Positions 1-7,179 of a stretch of DNA of 64,000 nt are shown piece by piece. The notes under the pieces were generated by a model. It did not search any database. It was given only the letters and a program-made list of their open reading frames with translations, and had not been told where the DNA came from. Source of the DNA: Pedobacter polaris (GTDB taxonomy: Bacteria > Bacteroidota > Bacteroidia > Sphingobacteriales > Sphingobacteriaceae); contig NZ_SWBR01000001.1 of assembly GCF_005116505.1 (NCBI RefSeq), positions 1,302,001 through 1,366,000 on the forward strand. Reading direction: 5' to 3'. Position numbers and translations under genes: made by a program. Every line of letters begins with the position of its first letter. Position 1 is the first letter of the stretch.

Positions 1-2
1 TA

Positions 3-155
3 GTTGCTCATAGGCTGAGTACAGTGAGAAATGCTGATAATATTGTAGTGTTAGATAAAGGGGTAATCATAGAACAAGGCACCCATACTCAACTTACACA
101 CAATAAGGGAGAATATTATCAGCTGGTAAAAAACCAGTTAGAATTGGGCGAATAA
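3..155 (+). CDS. C-terminal tail of an ABC exporter, probably a peptidase-containing bacteriocin/peptide exporter (partial)
   Basis: Only the last 50 codons are inside the window; the reading frame enters at position 3 and stops at 153-155. The visible part is the end of an ABC nucleotide-binding domain: AHRLSTVRNADNIVVLDKG contains the H-loop histidine that contacts the ATP gamma-phosphate, followed by the usual IIEQGTH tail. The genes just downstream, a double-glycine peptide and an HlyD-type adaptor, point to a C39-peptidase exporter that trims and secretes leader peptides. The peptidase and membrane domains lie outside the window, so the subtype is inferred from context. Confidence 0.85.
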   Translation, partial: VAHRLSTVRNADNIVVLDKGVIIEQGTHTQLTHNKGEYYQLVKNQLELGE

Positions 156-223
156 ATAAAATTAAAAACAATAAATTGAATGTTAACCTAAATTAAAAAA
201 TCGCAAATATAAAATTTTAAAAC

Positions 224-278
224 AGTTCAGCCACCCAAGGGGGTAGCTGAACTAGGTAAAACCTACAAGCCCGTAGGT
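224..278 (+). other. Two consecutive RNA hairpins in the leader region of a peptide gene
   Basis: The 210-base gap between the exporter gene and the peptide gene holds a 13-bp stem with one mismatch (224-236 with 241-253, loop AAGG) and a second 6-bp stem (261-266 with 273-278). Neither is followed by a T-run, so they do not look like intrinsic terminators. A third A/T-rich inverted repeat (334-341 with 349-356) sits just before the ATG at 366. They may control translation or stability of the peptide message. Function is not known. Confidence 0.4.
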
Positions 279-365
279 ATGCTCACCAAAGTGGCAAACA
301 GAAATTAATCAATTGCAAAACTAACTTTTTTAACTGTTTTTGAATGTAAAAAACAGTAATTACAA

Positions 366-572
366 ATGAATAAACATAATATTTTAAGTAAAAATGAAAT
401 GAAAAATGTATTTGGTGGTGGTTGTCCAGCATGGTATCAATCTCAATGCTTGCAACAAGCAGCTAGTGAACCATCATCTGGTGATCCGATAGAAGATGAT
501 ATCATATTTAATTTGATATTAGAAACCTGTTTGCGAGAGTGGGATTCTAATCCTGATAATAACCCCTCATAA
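366..572 (+). CDS. Double-glycine leader peptide, bacteriocin-like precursor
   Basis: A 68-residue precursor. Residues 1-18 form a typical double-glycine leader: LSKNEMKNVFGG has the conserved Leu, Ser, hydrophobic and Gly-Gly positions recognised by C39 peptidase domains of ABC exporters. Cleavage after Gly18 would release about 50 residues with three Cys (20, 28, 55) and a strongly acidic stretch around residues 40-45. It lies between an ABC exporter tail and an HlyD adaptor, so it is probably the cargo. The mature part resembles the peptide at 6881 (Cys-Leu at 28/29, Gly39, Pro41, Glu-Asp after). It is acidic, unlike most cationic class II bacteriocins, so it may be a signal or modified peptide. 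Activity is unknown. Confidence 0.75.
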   Translation: MNKHNILSKNEMKNVFGGGCPAWYQSQCLQQAASEPSSGDPIEDDIIFNLILETCLREWDSNPDNNPS

Positions 573-633
573 TTAAAATGACAGATCAGTTTTTTCAATT
601 GGTCTGTCTTAATTCCTTACAAAAGAATATTTT

Positions 634-1248
634 ATGAAATTAAAAATTGTAATAACCATTATCTTTTATCTTGTTTTGAGTTTCACAAATTCCTTTGCCC
701 AGTCTAATCTTTCAAAGATTAGCGGATCTTTAGAAACCTCTCCCTATTCATATGCATATTTGTTCTTGAGCGAAAGGAACTTAACTATTAAAAAGCCTAT
801 TATTAATGGAAAGTTCAATTTTCTAGTAAATAAAGAGAAAGAATTCGAAATGGCCATTCTTTATTTCGGGCTAGATTCTAATAGAACTTATTCAGATATA
901 GTAGAGAATCGAAATAAAGGAATATTTGAATCGAAAATAATTGCTTTGGATGATTCAATATCGATTTATGTAAAGGATAATGTGAAAGATTCTCAAGTTT
1001 TGGGTGGAATTCATACCAAAGCACTATATGCAATGGATGATGCCACTAAAACAGGGAATTATAAAAATTTCTTCGAAGAATATAGTAAATCACCTTTAGC
1101 ATTAATGTTATTAAGTGTAATTATTAGAGTAGATAAAAGAACTTATAGAAGTTCTGTTGATTATAAGAAAATTTATAACAACTTACCTATAAACCTTCAG
1201 AATTCAAAAAAAGGGCAAGAAGTAAAGGCCTTAATAGAGAAAAATTAG
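634..1248 (+). CDS. Secreted protein resembling a lone DUF4369 domain
   Basis: A 204-residue protein with a clear N-terminal signal peptide (about residues 1-22, ending SFAQ). The following segment, KISGSLETSPYSYAYLFLSE then an NGKFNF motif, resembles the DUF4369 beta-domain usually placed before a thioredoxin fold in Bacteroidota thiol-disulfide proteins. Here no CxxC motif or thioredoxin domain follows; the C-terminal half is helical and Lys-rich. It sits 61 bp after the peptide gene and 27 bp before the HlyD gene, so it is probably co-transcribed with the export genes. It could be a periplasmic accessory or self-protection protein; this is inference from position only. Confidence 0.6.
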   Translation: MKLKIVITIIFYLVLSFTNSFAQSNLSKISGSLETSPYSYAYLFLSERNLTIKKPIINGKFNFLVNKEKEFEMAILYFGLDSNRTYSDIVENRNKGIFESKIIALDDSISIYVKDNVKDSQVLGGIHTKALYAMDDATKTGNYKNFFEEYSKSPLALMLLSVIIRVDKRTYRSSVDYKKIYNNLPINLQNSKKGQEVKALIEKN

Positions 1249-1275
1249 AGCTTATATCAAACAAAATAATTAATT

Positions 1276-2565
1276 ATGCCAATAGAACAACAAGTAGATT
1301 ATCAAAACAGTGAAGAGGTTCAAGAGATCATTACAGCAGTTCCTTCTTGGATACTAAGAAGAGGTATTACCTTGATTTTTTTGGTTTTGGTTTTGATAAT
1401 TTTACTTTCGGCTTTTATTAGGTATCCAGATGTGGTTAAAACCTCATTAAAAGTAAACTCTCTTAATTCGCCAAAACCTGTTATAGCGCACCAACAAGGT
1501 AAATTAGTTAAAATTCTTATAAAAGAAAACCAAATTGTTGCCGAAAAACAACCTTTGGCATTTATAGAAAGTACAGCTAGTCATATAGATGTAATCAAGT
1601 TCGCAAATAACCTCAAATTACTTCAACAAAAGTTAAATACTACACAAGTAAGTAGTTCTGATTTTGAAACAACAGGATTAAATTTAGGTGAACTACAGAG
1701 CAGTTATCAAAATTTTTATCAAGAATATTTGGCTTTTATAAATACTCAAAAAGGAGGGTTTTACCTTGCACAGCGTAACTATTTAGAGAAGGACTTGACT
1801 GAGATTAAGAAACTACAAAATCAGATTAACACACAAAAAAAGATACAGGAAAAAGAATATGCAAATGCTGAGGAAGAATTTCAAGCTTATCTAAAGTTAA
1901 AAAGTAAAAATGTAATTTCAAACAGCGAATTCAAACAGCAAGAAAATAAGTATTTGGCAAGCAAATATCCATTGCAACAATCAGCTACGGCATTGCTTAA
2001 TAACAATTCTACCTATTTAGCTAAGGAAAAGGAAATCGCTATTTTAGACAATACCATTAGAGAACAACAGTCAAAGTTCAGACAAGCATTAAGTAGTATG
2101 TTAAATGAAACAGAGAGTTGGATTTTGAAATATGTAGTACTATCCCCATTAGCAGGTCGTGTAGGGTTTGCTGGTATTTTACAGGAGAACCAAAATGTAG
2201 CTATTAACCAAGAACTGTTTATTGTGAATCCTGGGAATACCAATTTTTTTGGAGAAGTACAAATACCTCAATACAACATGGGAAAAGTAAGTCTTGGGCA
2301 AAGAACATTGGTCAAGATGAGGAGTTTCCCTTTTGAAGAATATGGGCTAATAAATGGCAAAATTAGTTTCATTACAGATGCAGCTTTAAAGGATAGTGTC
2401 TTTATTGCAAAAATAGATTTTATTAATTTTGAACAAAAAGATAGTCTGCATCCTATTATTTTAAAAACAGGGATGATGGGAGACGCTGAAATAATAACAA
2501 GAGAAAGCAGTCTTTTGCAACGTTTTTTAAGAAATATGACCAAGATGTTAAATAATGGGAATTGA
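1276..2565 (+). CDS. HlyD-family membrane fusion protein of a peptide exporter
   Basis: A 429-residue adaptor linking an inner-membrane ABC exporter to the outer membrane. A short cytoplasmic segment is followed by one membrane helix (about residues 30-48), a biotinyl-lipoyl half-motif with VIAHQQGKLVKILIKENQIV (about 68-87), a long coiled-coil hairpin (about 110-280), then the second lipoyl half around LSPLAGRVGFAG and a beta-barrel domain. The length and arrangement match HlyD/bacteriocin secretion adaptors. With the exporter tail at position 3 and the peptide at 366 it completes a peptide secretion locus. It is the last gene of the plus-strand run; the next gene is convergent. Confidence 0.88.
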   Translation: MPIEQQVDYQNSEEVQEIITAVPSWILRRGITLIFLVLVLIILLSAFIRYPDVVKTSLKVNSLNSPKPVIAHQQGKLVKILIKENQIVAEKQPLAFIESTASHIDVIKFANNLKLLQQKLNTTQVSSSDFETTGLNLGELQSSYQNFYQEYLAFINTQKGGFYLAQRNYLEKDLTEIKKLQNQINTQKKIQEKEYANAEEEFQAYLKLKSKNVISNSEFKQQENKYLASKYPLQQSATALLNNNSTYLAKEKEIAILDNTIREQQSKFRQALSSMLNETESWILKYVVLSPLAGRVGFAGILQENQNVAINQELFIVNPGNTNFFGEVQIPQYNMGKVSLGQRTLVKMRSFPFEEYGLINGKISFITDAALKDSVFIAKIDFINFEQKDSLHPIILKTGMMGDAEIITRESSLLQRFLRNMTKMLNNGN

Positions 2566-2588
2566 GTTGTGACTTAGTTGATTATAGC

Positions 2589-4565
2589 TTAGTAAGCTAA
2601 TATTTTCTCCACTGTTTTTGCAAACCTACTTTTAGCCAAGAAACTATCTTCTAGTACTTTATTCATCGGAATAGCGGTATCTAAACTTGCACAACGCATT
2701 ACAGGTGCATCTAAATCTTCAAAACAATGTTCGGCAATCCATGCGGAAAGTTCTGCCCCAAAACCACTGCTTATGGTGTCTTCGTGTAGAATAATTACCC
2801 TTCCGGTTGCTTTAACAGCTTTTGCAACAGTTTCCTTATCCCATGGTTGTAAACTTACTAAATCCACCAATGTGGCATTTATTTCATTATGGTTATTTAA
2901 ATATTCTAATGCCCAATGAACACCCAGGCCATAAGTGATAATACTCAATTGATCGCCATGTTTTAAAACATTAGCCTTTCCAATTTCTACTGTATAATAA
3001 CCCTCTGGAACCAGTCCACTTAAACTACGATAAAGATACTTATGCTCAAAATAGATGACAGGGTTTGGGTCTTCAATTGCTGCAATTAACAAGCCTTTTG
3101 CATCATACGGGAAAGCAGGGTATACCACCTTTAACCCAGGTGTTTTGGTAAACCAAGCCTCATTGCTTTGAGAATGAAATGGGCCCGCACCACTACCTGC
3201 TCCGGTTGGCATGCGTATTACAACATCAGCTTTCTCTCCCCAACGGTAATGAGTTTTGGCCAGATTATTTACAATCTGATTGAAACCACAGGTTACAAAA
3301 TCTGCAAATTGCATTTCTACAACGGCTTTGTAACCGTTAATAGATAAACCTAATCCTGTACCAACTATAGCAGATTCGCAAATTGGTGTATTGCGAACTC
3401 TGGCTTTCCCAAATGCTGCTACAAATCCATCAGTTATTTTAAAAGCACCACCGTATTCAGCAACGTCTTGACCCATAATAACCAAGTTATTGTAACGTTG
3501 CATTCCCTCTTTTAAACCTTCAGTTATGGCATCTAAATAGCGTTTTTCTGTTTTTGTTGCTTGAGGTTGAGTTAATTCTTGTTGATAAGGGAAAAACATA
3601 TCGCTAAGCTCAATTGAATCATTTGCAACTGGTTCTTCCTCATTAAACGCTTCTTCAACTTCCTGTTCTATTTCAGCTTTATAACTTCGCTTAATAGTTG
3701 CTATTAATTCTTCATCTAATATGTTTTCGGTAACTAAATAGTCTTCGAAATTTTTTACCGGGTCTTTTTTTTGCCATTCGTCAAATAGGTGCTGAGGAAC
3801 GTACTTTGTTCCAGATGCTTCTTCATGGCCACGCATTCTAAATGTTAAACACTCTACTAATACTGGTCTTGGATTTTCTCTTATGCTCGAAGCAATTTCG
3901 CTTAGTTTATCATATACTTCTAAGATATTATTGCCATCTAGTTGGATACCTTCAACTCCATAGCCAATTGCACGATCTACTAAATGTTTACAGTTAAATT
4001 GCTCATTTATTGGCGTAGATAAGCCATAACCATTATTCTCTATTAGGAAAATTACGGGCAAATTCCATACCGAGGCAACATTAATTGCTTCGTGGAAATC
4101 ACCTTCACTTGTTGCTCCCTCTCCTGTAAATACCAAGGTTGCGTGTTTTTTATTTTCAATTACATCTGCAAGTGCTATTCCATCAGCTAAAGCCATTTGT
4201 GGGCCTAAATGAGAAATCATTCCGATAATTTTGTAATCTTGGGTGCCAAAGTGAAAAGAGCGATCACGACCTTTGGTAAAACCAGATACTTTTCCTTGCC
4301 ATTGCGCCATTAATTTTTTTAACGGGATATTTCTACTGGTAAAAACACCTAAGTTTCGATGCATTGGTAAAATATATTCATCGTTTTGCATAGCTAAAGT
4401 ACTACCAACAGCTATTGCTTCTTGACCAATTCCAGAAAACCATTTCCCAATTCTACCTTGGCGTAAAAGAATAAGCATTTTCTCTTCTACCATTCGTGGA
4501 TAAAGTAATGTCTTATATAGGGCTAAAAGTTTAGCATCATCCTTATCTTTTCTGTCGAATTGCAT
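2589..4565 (-). CDS. Fused 2-oxoacid dehydrogenase E1 alpha/beta subunit
   Basis: A 658-residue thiamine-diphosphate enzyme holding both E1 subunits in one chain. The alpha-like half carries the ThDP site GEGATSEGDFHEAINVA with the later ENN (about residues 147-178). The beta-like half begins near residue 340 (RYLDAITEGLKEGM) and contains the transketolase-type beta domain (GQDVAEYGGAFK, then the C-terminal LHEDTISSGFGAE). This architecture is common in Bacteroidota and is annotated as branched-chain 2-oxoacid (2-oxoisovalerate) or pyruvate dehydrogenase E1. E2 and E3 genes are not in this window, so the substrate is open. It lies 38 bp downstream of the LutB-like gene on the same strand and is probably co-transcribed. 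Confidence 0.9.
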   Translation of the reverse strand: MQFDRKDKDDAKLLALYKTLLYPRMVEEKMLILLRQGRIGKWFSGIGQEAIAVGSTLAMQNDEYILPMHRNLGVFTSRNIPLKKLMAQWQGKVSGFTKGRDRSFHFGTQDYKIIGMISHLGPQMALADGIALADVIENKKHATLVFTGEGATSEGDFHEAINVASVWNLPVIFLIENNGYGLSTPINEQFNCKHLVDRAIGYGVEGIQLDGNNILEVYDKLSEIASSIRENPRPVLVECLTFRMRGHEEASGTKYVPQHLFDEWQKKDPVKNFEDYLVTENILDEELIATIKRSYKAEIEQEVEEAFNEEEPVANDSIELSDMFFPYQQELTQPQATKTEKRYLDAITEGLKEGMQRYNNLVIMGQDVAEYGGAFKITDGFVAAFGKARVRNTPICESAIVGTGLGLSINGYKAVVEMQFADFVTCGFNQIVNNLAKTHYRWGEKADVVIRMPTGAGSGAGPFHSQSNEAWFTKTPGLKVVYPAFPYDAKGLLIAAIEDPNPVIYFEHKYLYRSLSGLVPEGYYTVEIGKANVLKHGDQLSIITYGLGVHWALEYLNNHNEINATLVDLVSLQPWDKETVAKAVKATGRVIILHEDTISSGFGAELSAWIAEHCFEDLDAPVMRCASLDTAIPMNKVLEDSFLAKSRFAKTVEKILAY

Positions 4566-4603
4566 ATTCTAATTATTTGGTATAGCGAATTGAGATTGGG
4601 TTA

Positions 4604-5998
4604 CTAAGATTCAGGACTTTTTTTTGTTTCTTCCCATTGTTTGGAAAATGATTTTTGCGCAATTTCTGGCATGTCACGATATTTGCCCCAACTTTTTTTG
4701 AAGAAGGTTTTAAGAAAAAAGTTTTTCATTTTTCCACTAAACATATCCATCATAGAGCGTTTTTTCATTCCTCTTTTCCACAAATTCCATCCAAATTCTT
4801 CAGTTTTAGTGTTCTCATGGCCCGCCGCTGCATCTCTTCTGTTGAGCAACAACATTTTATGAATATCAATTTTAACGGGGCAAACTTCAGAACATTTACC
4901 GCATAAACTAGAGGCATAGCTAAGGTGCTTAAATTCTTTCATTCCCTTTAAATGTGGGGTAATAATAGAGCCAATTGGACCACTATAGGTTGTGTTGTAA
5001 GTATGCCCACCAATATTTTTATAAACAGGACATGCATTTAAACATGCTCCACAACGAATACAATATAAAGCCTGTCTTTGGTCTTTTTGAGCTAAAAGAT
5101 TTGTACGCCCATTATCTAATAAGATCACATACATTTCTTCGGGACCATCGGTTTCATTGGGTTGCCTAGGGCCACTTAATAACGTATTGTAAACAGTTAA
5201 GTTTTGTCCTGTACCATGGCTTGCCAATAAAGGCCAATATAGATCTAGATCCGCAATGGAGGGGATTATTTTTTCTATTCCGACAATAGCAATATGAATT
5301 TTTGGGAAAGTAGTACACAAACGGGCATTACCTTCATTTTCAGTTAAGGCGATACTACCTGTATCAGCTACTAAAAAATTACCTCCAGAAATTCCAATAT
5401 CTGCATTGAGATATTTTTCTCTTAAAAGTTCTCTTGCCTTTTGAGTTAGTTGTTCTGGTGTTGCATCTATAGCTGTACCAAATTTTTCATGAAATAATTG
5501 AGCAATTTCTACCTTGCTTAAATGCATGGCTGGAGTTACGATGTGATAAGGTTTCTGCCCTAATAACTGTACAATGTATTCTCCTAAGTCACTTTCTAAA
5601 GATTCAATGTCATTTTTTTCAAGAAATTCATTTAAATGAATCTCTTCGGTTGTCATCGATTTAGATTTGATAACGGTTTTACCGTTATTTCTTTGAATAA
5701 TATTTAAAATTTCTTTTTGGGCTTCTTCAACATCATTTGCCCAAATTACTTTACCACCTCTTTTTTGAAAGTTTGATTCAAATTCGGGTAGAAATTTATC
5801 TAGATTTTCCATCACACGCCATTTAATCACATGTGCTTTTTTCTTAGATGCTTCTAGGTTTTCGAATTTAGAAAGACCGCGTTCAACAGCAACATTGTAT
5901 TTGCCAATATTATGATTAATGGTTTTACGATGAGGCATATCAAAAGCCTTTTCATCAGCTTTTATCAAAAATTCTTCTGCGGTAGTACTCATGCTCAA
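4604..5998 (-). CDS. lutB: LutB/LldF-type iron-sulfur protein for L-lactate oxidation
   Basis: A 464-residue LutB/LldF-family protein. The N-terminal two thirds form the LUD domain (for example DIGISGGNFLVADTGSIALT). The C-terminal part has two ferredoxin-type cluster motifs, CIRCGACLNACPVY and LCGKCSEVCPV, binding 4Fe-4S clusters. In LutABC this subunit carries electrons from L-lactate oxidation to pyruvate. LutA and LutC are not adjacent here; the downstream neighbour is an E1 dehydrogenase that could consume the 2-oxoacid product, a plausible but unproven link. Length is normal for the family. Confidence 0.85.
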   Translation of the reverse strand: MSMSTTAEEFLIKADEKAFDMPHRKTINHNIGKYNVAVERGLSKFENLEASKKKAHVIKWRVMENLDKFLPEFESNFQKRGGKVIWANDVEEAQKEILNIIQRNNGKTVIKSKSMTTEEIHLNEFLEKNDIESLESDLGEYIVQLLGQKPYHIVTPAMHLSKVEIAQLFHEKFGTAIDATPEQLTQKARELLREKYLNADIGISGGNFLVADTGSIALTENEGNARLCTTFPKIHIAIVGIEKIIPSIADLDLYWPLLASHGTGQNLTVYNTLLSGPRQPNETDGPEEMYVILLDNGRTNLLAQKDQRQALYCIRCGACLNACPVYKNIGGHTYNTTYSGPIGSIITPHLKGMKEFKHLSYASSLCGKCSEVCPVKIDIHKMLLLNRRDAAAGHENTKTEEFGWNLWKRGMKKRSMMDMFSGKMKNFFLKTFFKKSWGKYRDMPEIAQKSFSKQWEETKKSPES

Positions 5999-6054
5999 AT
6001 ATACTAGAAAATGTAAAAGGGACGATGTAAAATATAGAAGGTAATTGTCAAAAA

Positions 6055-6085
6055 AAATCCCGATAGTTAAAAGCTATCGGGATTT
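6055..6085 (-). terminator. Intrinsic terminator (minus strand)
   Basis: A 12-bp perfect stem (6055-6066 with 6074-6085) with a 7-nt loop, followed on the minus strand by a T-run from 6057 down to 6051. It sits directly behind the M28 peptidase relic, so it probably ended the original peptidase transcript and may now end the regulator transcript. Confidence 0.8.
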
Positions 6086-6104
6086 AGTAAATTAATTGAA
6101 ACTC

Positions 6105-6239
6105 TTATTTAGTTTTTGGAGTTCCATCTGCATTTTTATTAACTACCGGGCGGTTTGCACCATTTGCTAATTCCCAAGCAGTGAAATATACCAGTTGCGC
6201 TCTTTTAGCCAACATTGGGAAATCAATTTTGCTTATTGC
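6105..6239 (-). pseudogene. Relic of an M28 peptidase gene (last 42-45 codons only)
   Basis: Read on the minus strand this stretch encodes SKIDFPMLAKRAQLVYFTAW continuing to GTPKTK and a stop at 6105-6107. It aligns without gaps to the C-terminus of the intact M28 peptidase at 7180-8805; I count 31 of 42 residues identical. Similarity stops near 6236, the frame meets a stop at 6261-6263, and there is no start codon. It is therefore the tail of a diverged second copy of the peptidase gene whose upstream part was replaced by the regulator/peptide cassette. Confidence 0.85.
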
Positions 6240-6284
6240 TATTATTAGCTTTTTCCTGATCAACAGTTAACTGACTTATTTAGT

Positions 6285-6638
6285 CTATTTTACAATCGTC
6301 CTTAATGTATTTTCCAATTCTAGGATTCGGTTTTCTAGTTGACTAATTATATTTTGCAACAAGGCTATTTCCTTGTTTTTGATAAAAATTTCTTCTGTTT
6401 GATTATCTTTTCTGAATGATTCTATGGATAAATTGAAAATTTCAGCAATCTTTATCTGATGTTCTTTTGAGATTCTAATTTTACCACTTTCTAATCTTTG
6501 ATAGGTACTTTGAGTTAGCCCGATTTTTTTAGCCATATATTCTTGCGAATAGCAAAATTCGTCTCTGATTTTTCTGAGTTCATCTCCTCCTAATATTTCT
6601 TTCAATGTTTTTTTTGATAATATTTCCTTTATACCCAT
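6285..6638 (-). CDS. XRE-family transcriptional regulator with a double-glycine-leader-like N-terminus
   Basis: A 117-residue DNA-binding protein. Residues about 19-75 are an XRE/Cro helix-turn-helix (SQEYMAKKIGLTQSTYQRLE); residues about 86-115 form a Leu/Ile-rich coiled coil likely used for dimerisation. The N-terminus is unusual: residues 1-18 contain LSKKTLKEILGG in the same register as the leaders of the peptides at 366 and 6881 (Leu-Ser-Lys at 7-9, Gly-Gly at 17-18). No later Met precedes the helix-turn-helix, so with an ATG start the extension is translated. The gene is divergent from the 6881 peptide and probably controls it. Leader function is inference. Confidence 0.85.
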   Translation of the reverse strand: MGIKEILSKKTLKEILGGDELRKIRDEFCYSQEYMAKKIGLTQSTYQRLESGKIRISKEHQIKIAEIFNLSIESFRKDNQTEEIFIKNKEIALLQNIISQLENRILELENTLRTIVK

Positions 6639-6688
6639 ATTTTGATGCCTAGTATTCTAATACAAGGTAAATGGTTTTATTTAATTAC

Positions 6689-6702
6689 GCATAGTCTTAT
6701 GC
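6689..6702. promoter_or_regulatory. Small inverted repeat upstream of the XRE gene
   Basis: GCATA-GTCT-TATGC lies about 50 bp upstream of the XRE start codon in the divergent region. Its size and position would suit a dimeric repressor operator for autoregulation. Short AT-rich repeats arise easily by chance. Confidence 0.3.
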
Positions 6703-6718
6703 ATAATTTAGTCGATTT

Positions 6719-6752
6719 TTTAGTTTAATTATCTTAGGTTTAGTTTAATTAT
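6719..6752. promoter_or_regulatory. 14-bp perfect direct repeat at 20-bp pitch in the divergent promoter region
   Basis: TTTAGTTTAATTAT occurs at 6719-6732 and again at 6739-6752, exactly 20 bp apart (about two helical turns, same DNA face). It is central in the 242-bp region between the XRE regulator (minus) and the double-glycine peptide gene (plus). Such phased repeats are typical binding sites for regulators acting in tandem. The binding protein is not known; the adjacent XRE protein is the obvious candidate. Confidence 0.5.
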
Positions 6753-6827
6753 ATATAAAATTAAAAAGGTTAAGCATATTTTAAAATATTACCAAAAACG
6801 ATATTTATCGATACTGGTATCGCCTAA

Positions 6828-6849
6828 TAAGTCAAGCGTGATTGACTTA
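6828..6849. promoter_or_regulatory. Inverted repeat just upstream of the second leader-peptide gene
   Basis: TAAGTCAA-GCGTGA-TTGACTTA is a perfect 8-bp inverted repeat with a 6-nt spacer, 32 bp before the ATG at 6881. It could be an operator for the XRE dimer or an mRNA hairpin in the leader. I did not find a convincing TAnnTTTG promoter next to it. Confidence 0.45.
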
Positions 6850-6880
6850 ATATTTAAATAAACACTATTAGAATTTAACA

Positions 6881-7117
6881 ATGAAAAAAATGAATTTACT
6901 TAGCAAAGCTGAGATGAAAAATGTTTTAGGAGGAGTAATGAGTGTACAGTATCTTTATAATGCATGTCTAGTGAGCCATGGTGTAGTTAATGATGGAACT
7001 CCAGAAGATTATATTTTATGGATGATGTGTGATACTCAAGCTCAAAATGCCTGTTCTTTTGGACAGGCTTCTGGAGCAATATGTGATTATGAAAATTGGG
7101 GGGGAAGTATAGAGTAG
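6881..7117 (+). CDS. Second double-glycine leader peptide, Cys-rich
   Basis: A 78-residue precursor. Its first 18 residues match the leader of the peptide at 366 in register and sequence (LSKAEMKNVLGG, Gly-Gly at 17-18). C39-type cleavage would release about 60 residues with four Cys (29, 50, 59, 68) and few positive charges. The core shares Cys-Leu near 28-30, Gly39, Pro41 and an acidic pair with the first peptide, so the two are probably homologous beyond the leader. It is transcribed away from an XRE regulator with a similar leader. No exporter is adjacent; the machinery at the left edge of the window could serve it. Bacteriocin, signal or modified peptide are all possible. Confidence 0.75.
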   Translation: MKKMNLLSKAEMKNVLGGVMSVQYLYNACLVSHGVVNDGTPEDYILWMMCDTQAQNACSFGQASGAICDYENWGGSIE

Positions 7118-7142
7118 TTATATTAGAAATTTAATAACAATA

Positions 7143-7174
7143 AAAAAATCCCAACAGTTATGTTGGGATTTTTT
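7143..7174. terminator. Bidirectional intrinsic terminator
   Basis: A 14-bp stem (7143-7156 with 7161-7174), loop GTTA, with A-run and T-run on the two sides. It ends both the peptide gene (plus) and the M28 peptidase gene (minus), which converge here. Confidence 0.9.
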
Positions 7175-7179
7175 TATTG

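Noticed and set aside
6105..6239. Minus-strand frame as an independent small gene
   Set aside because: It has no start codon, is stopped upstream at 6261-6263, and aligns to the C-terminus of the adjacent M28 peptidase.
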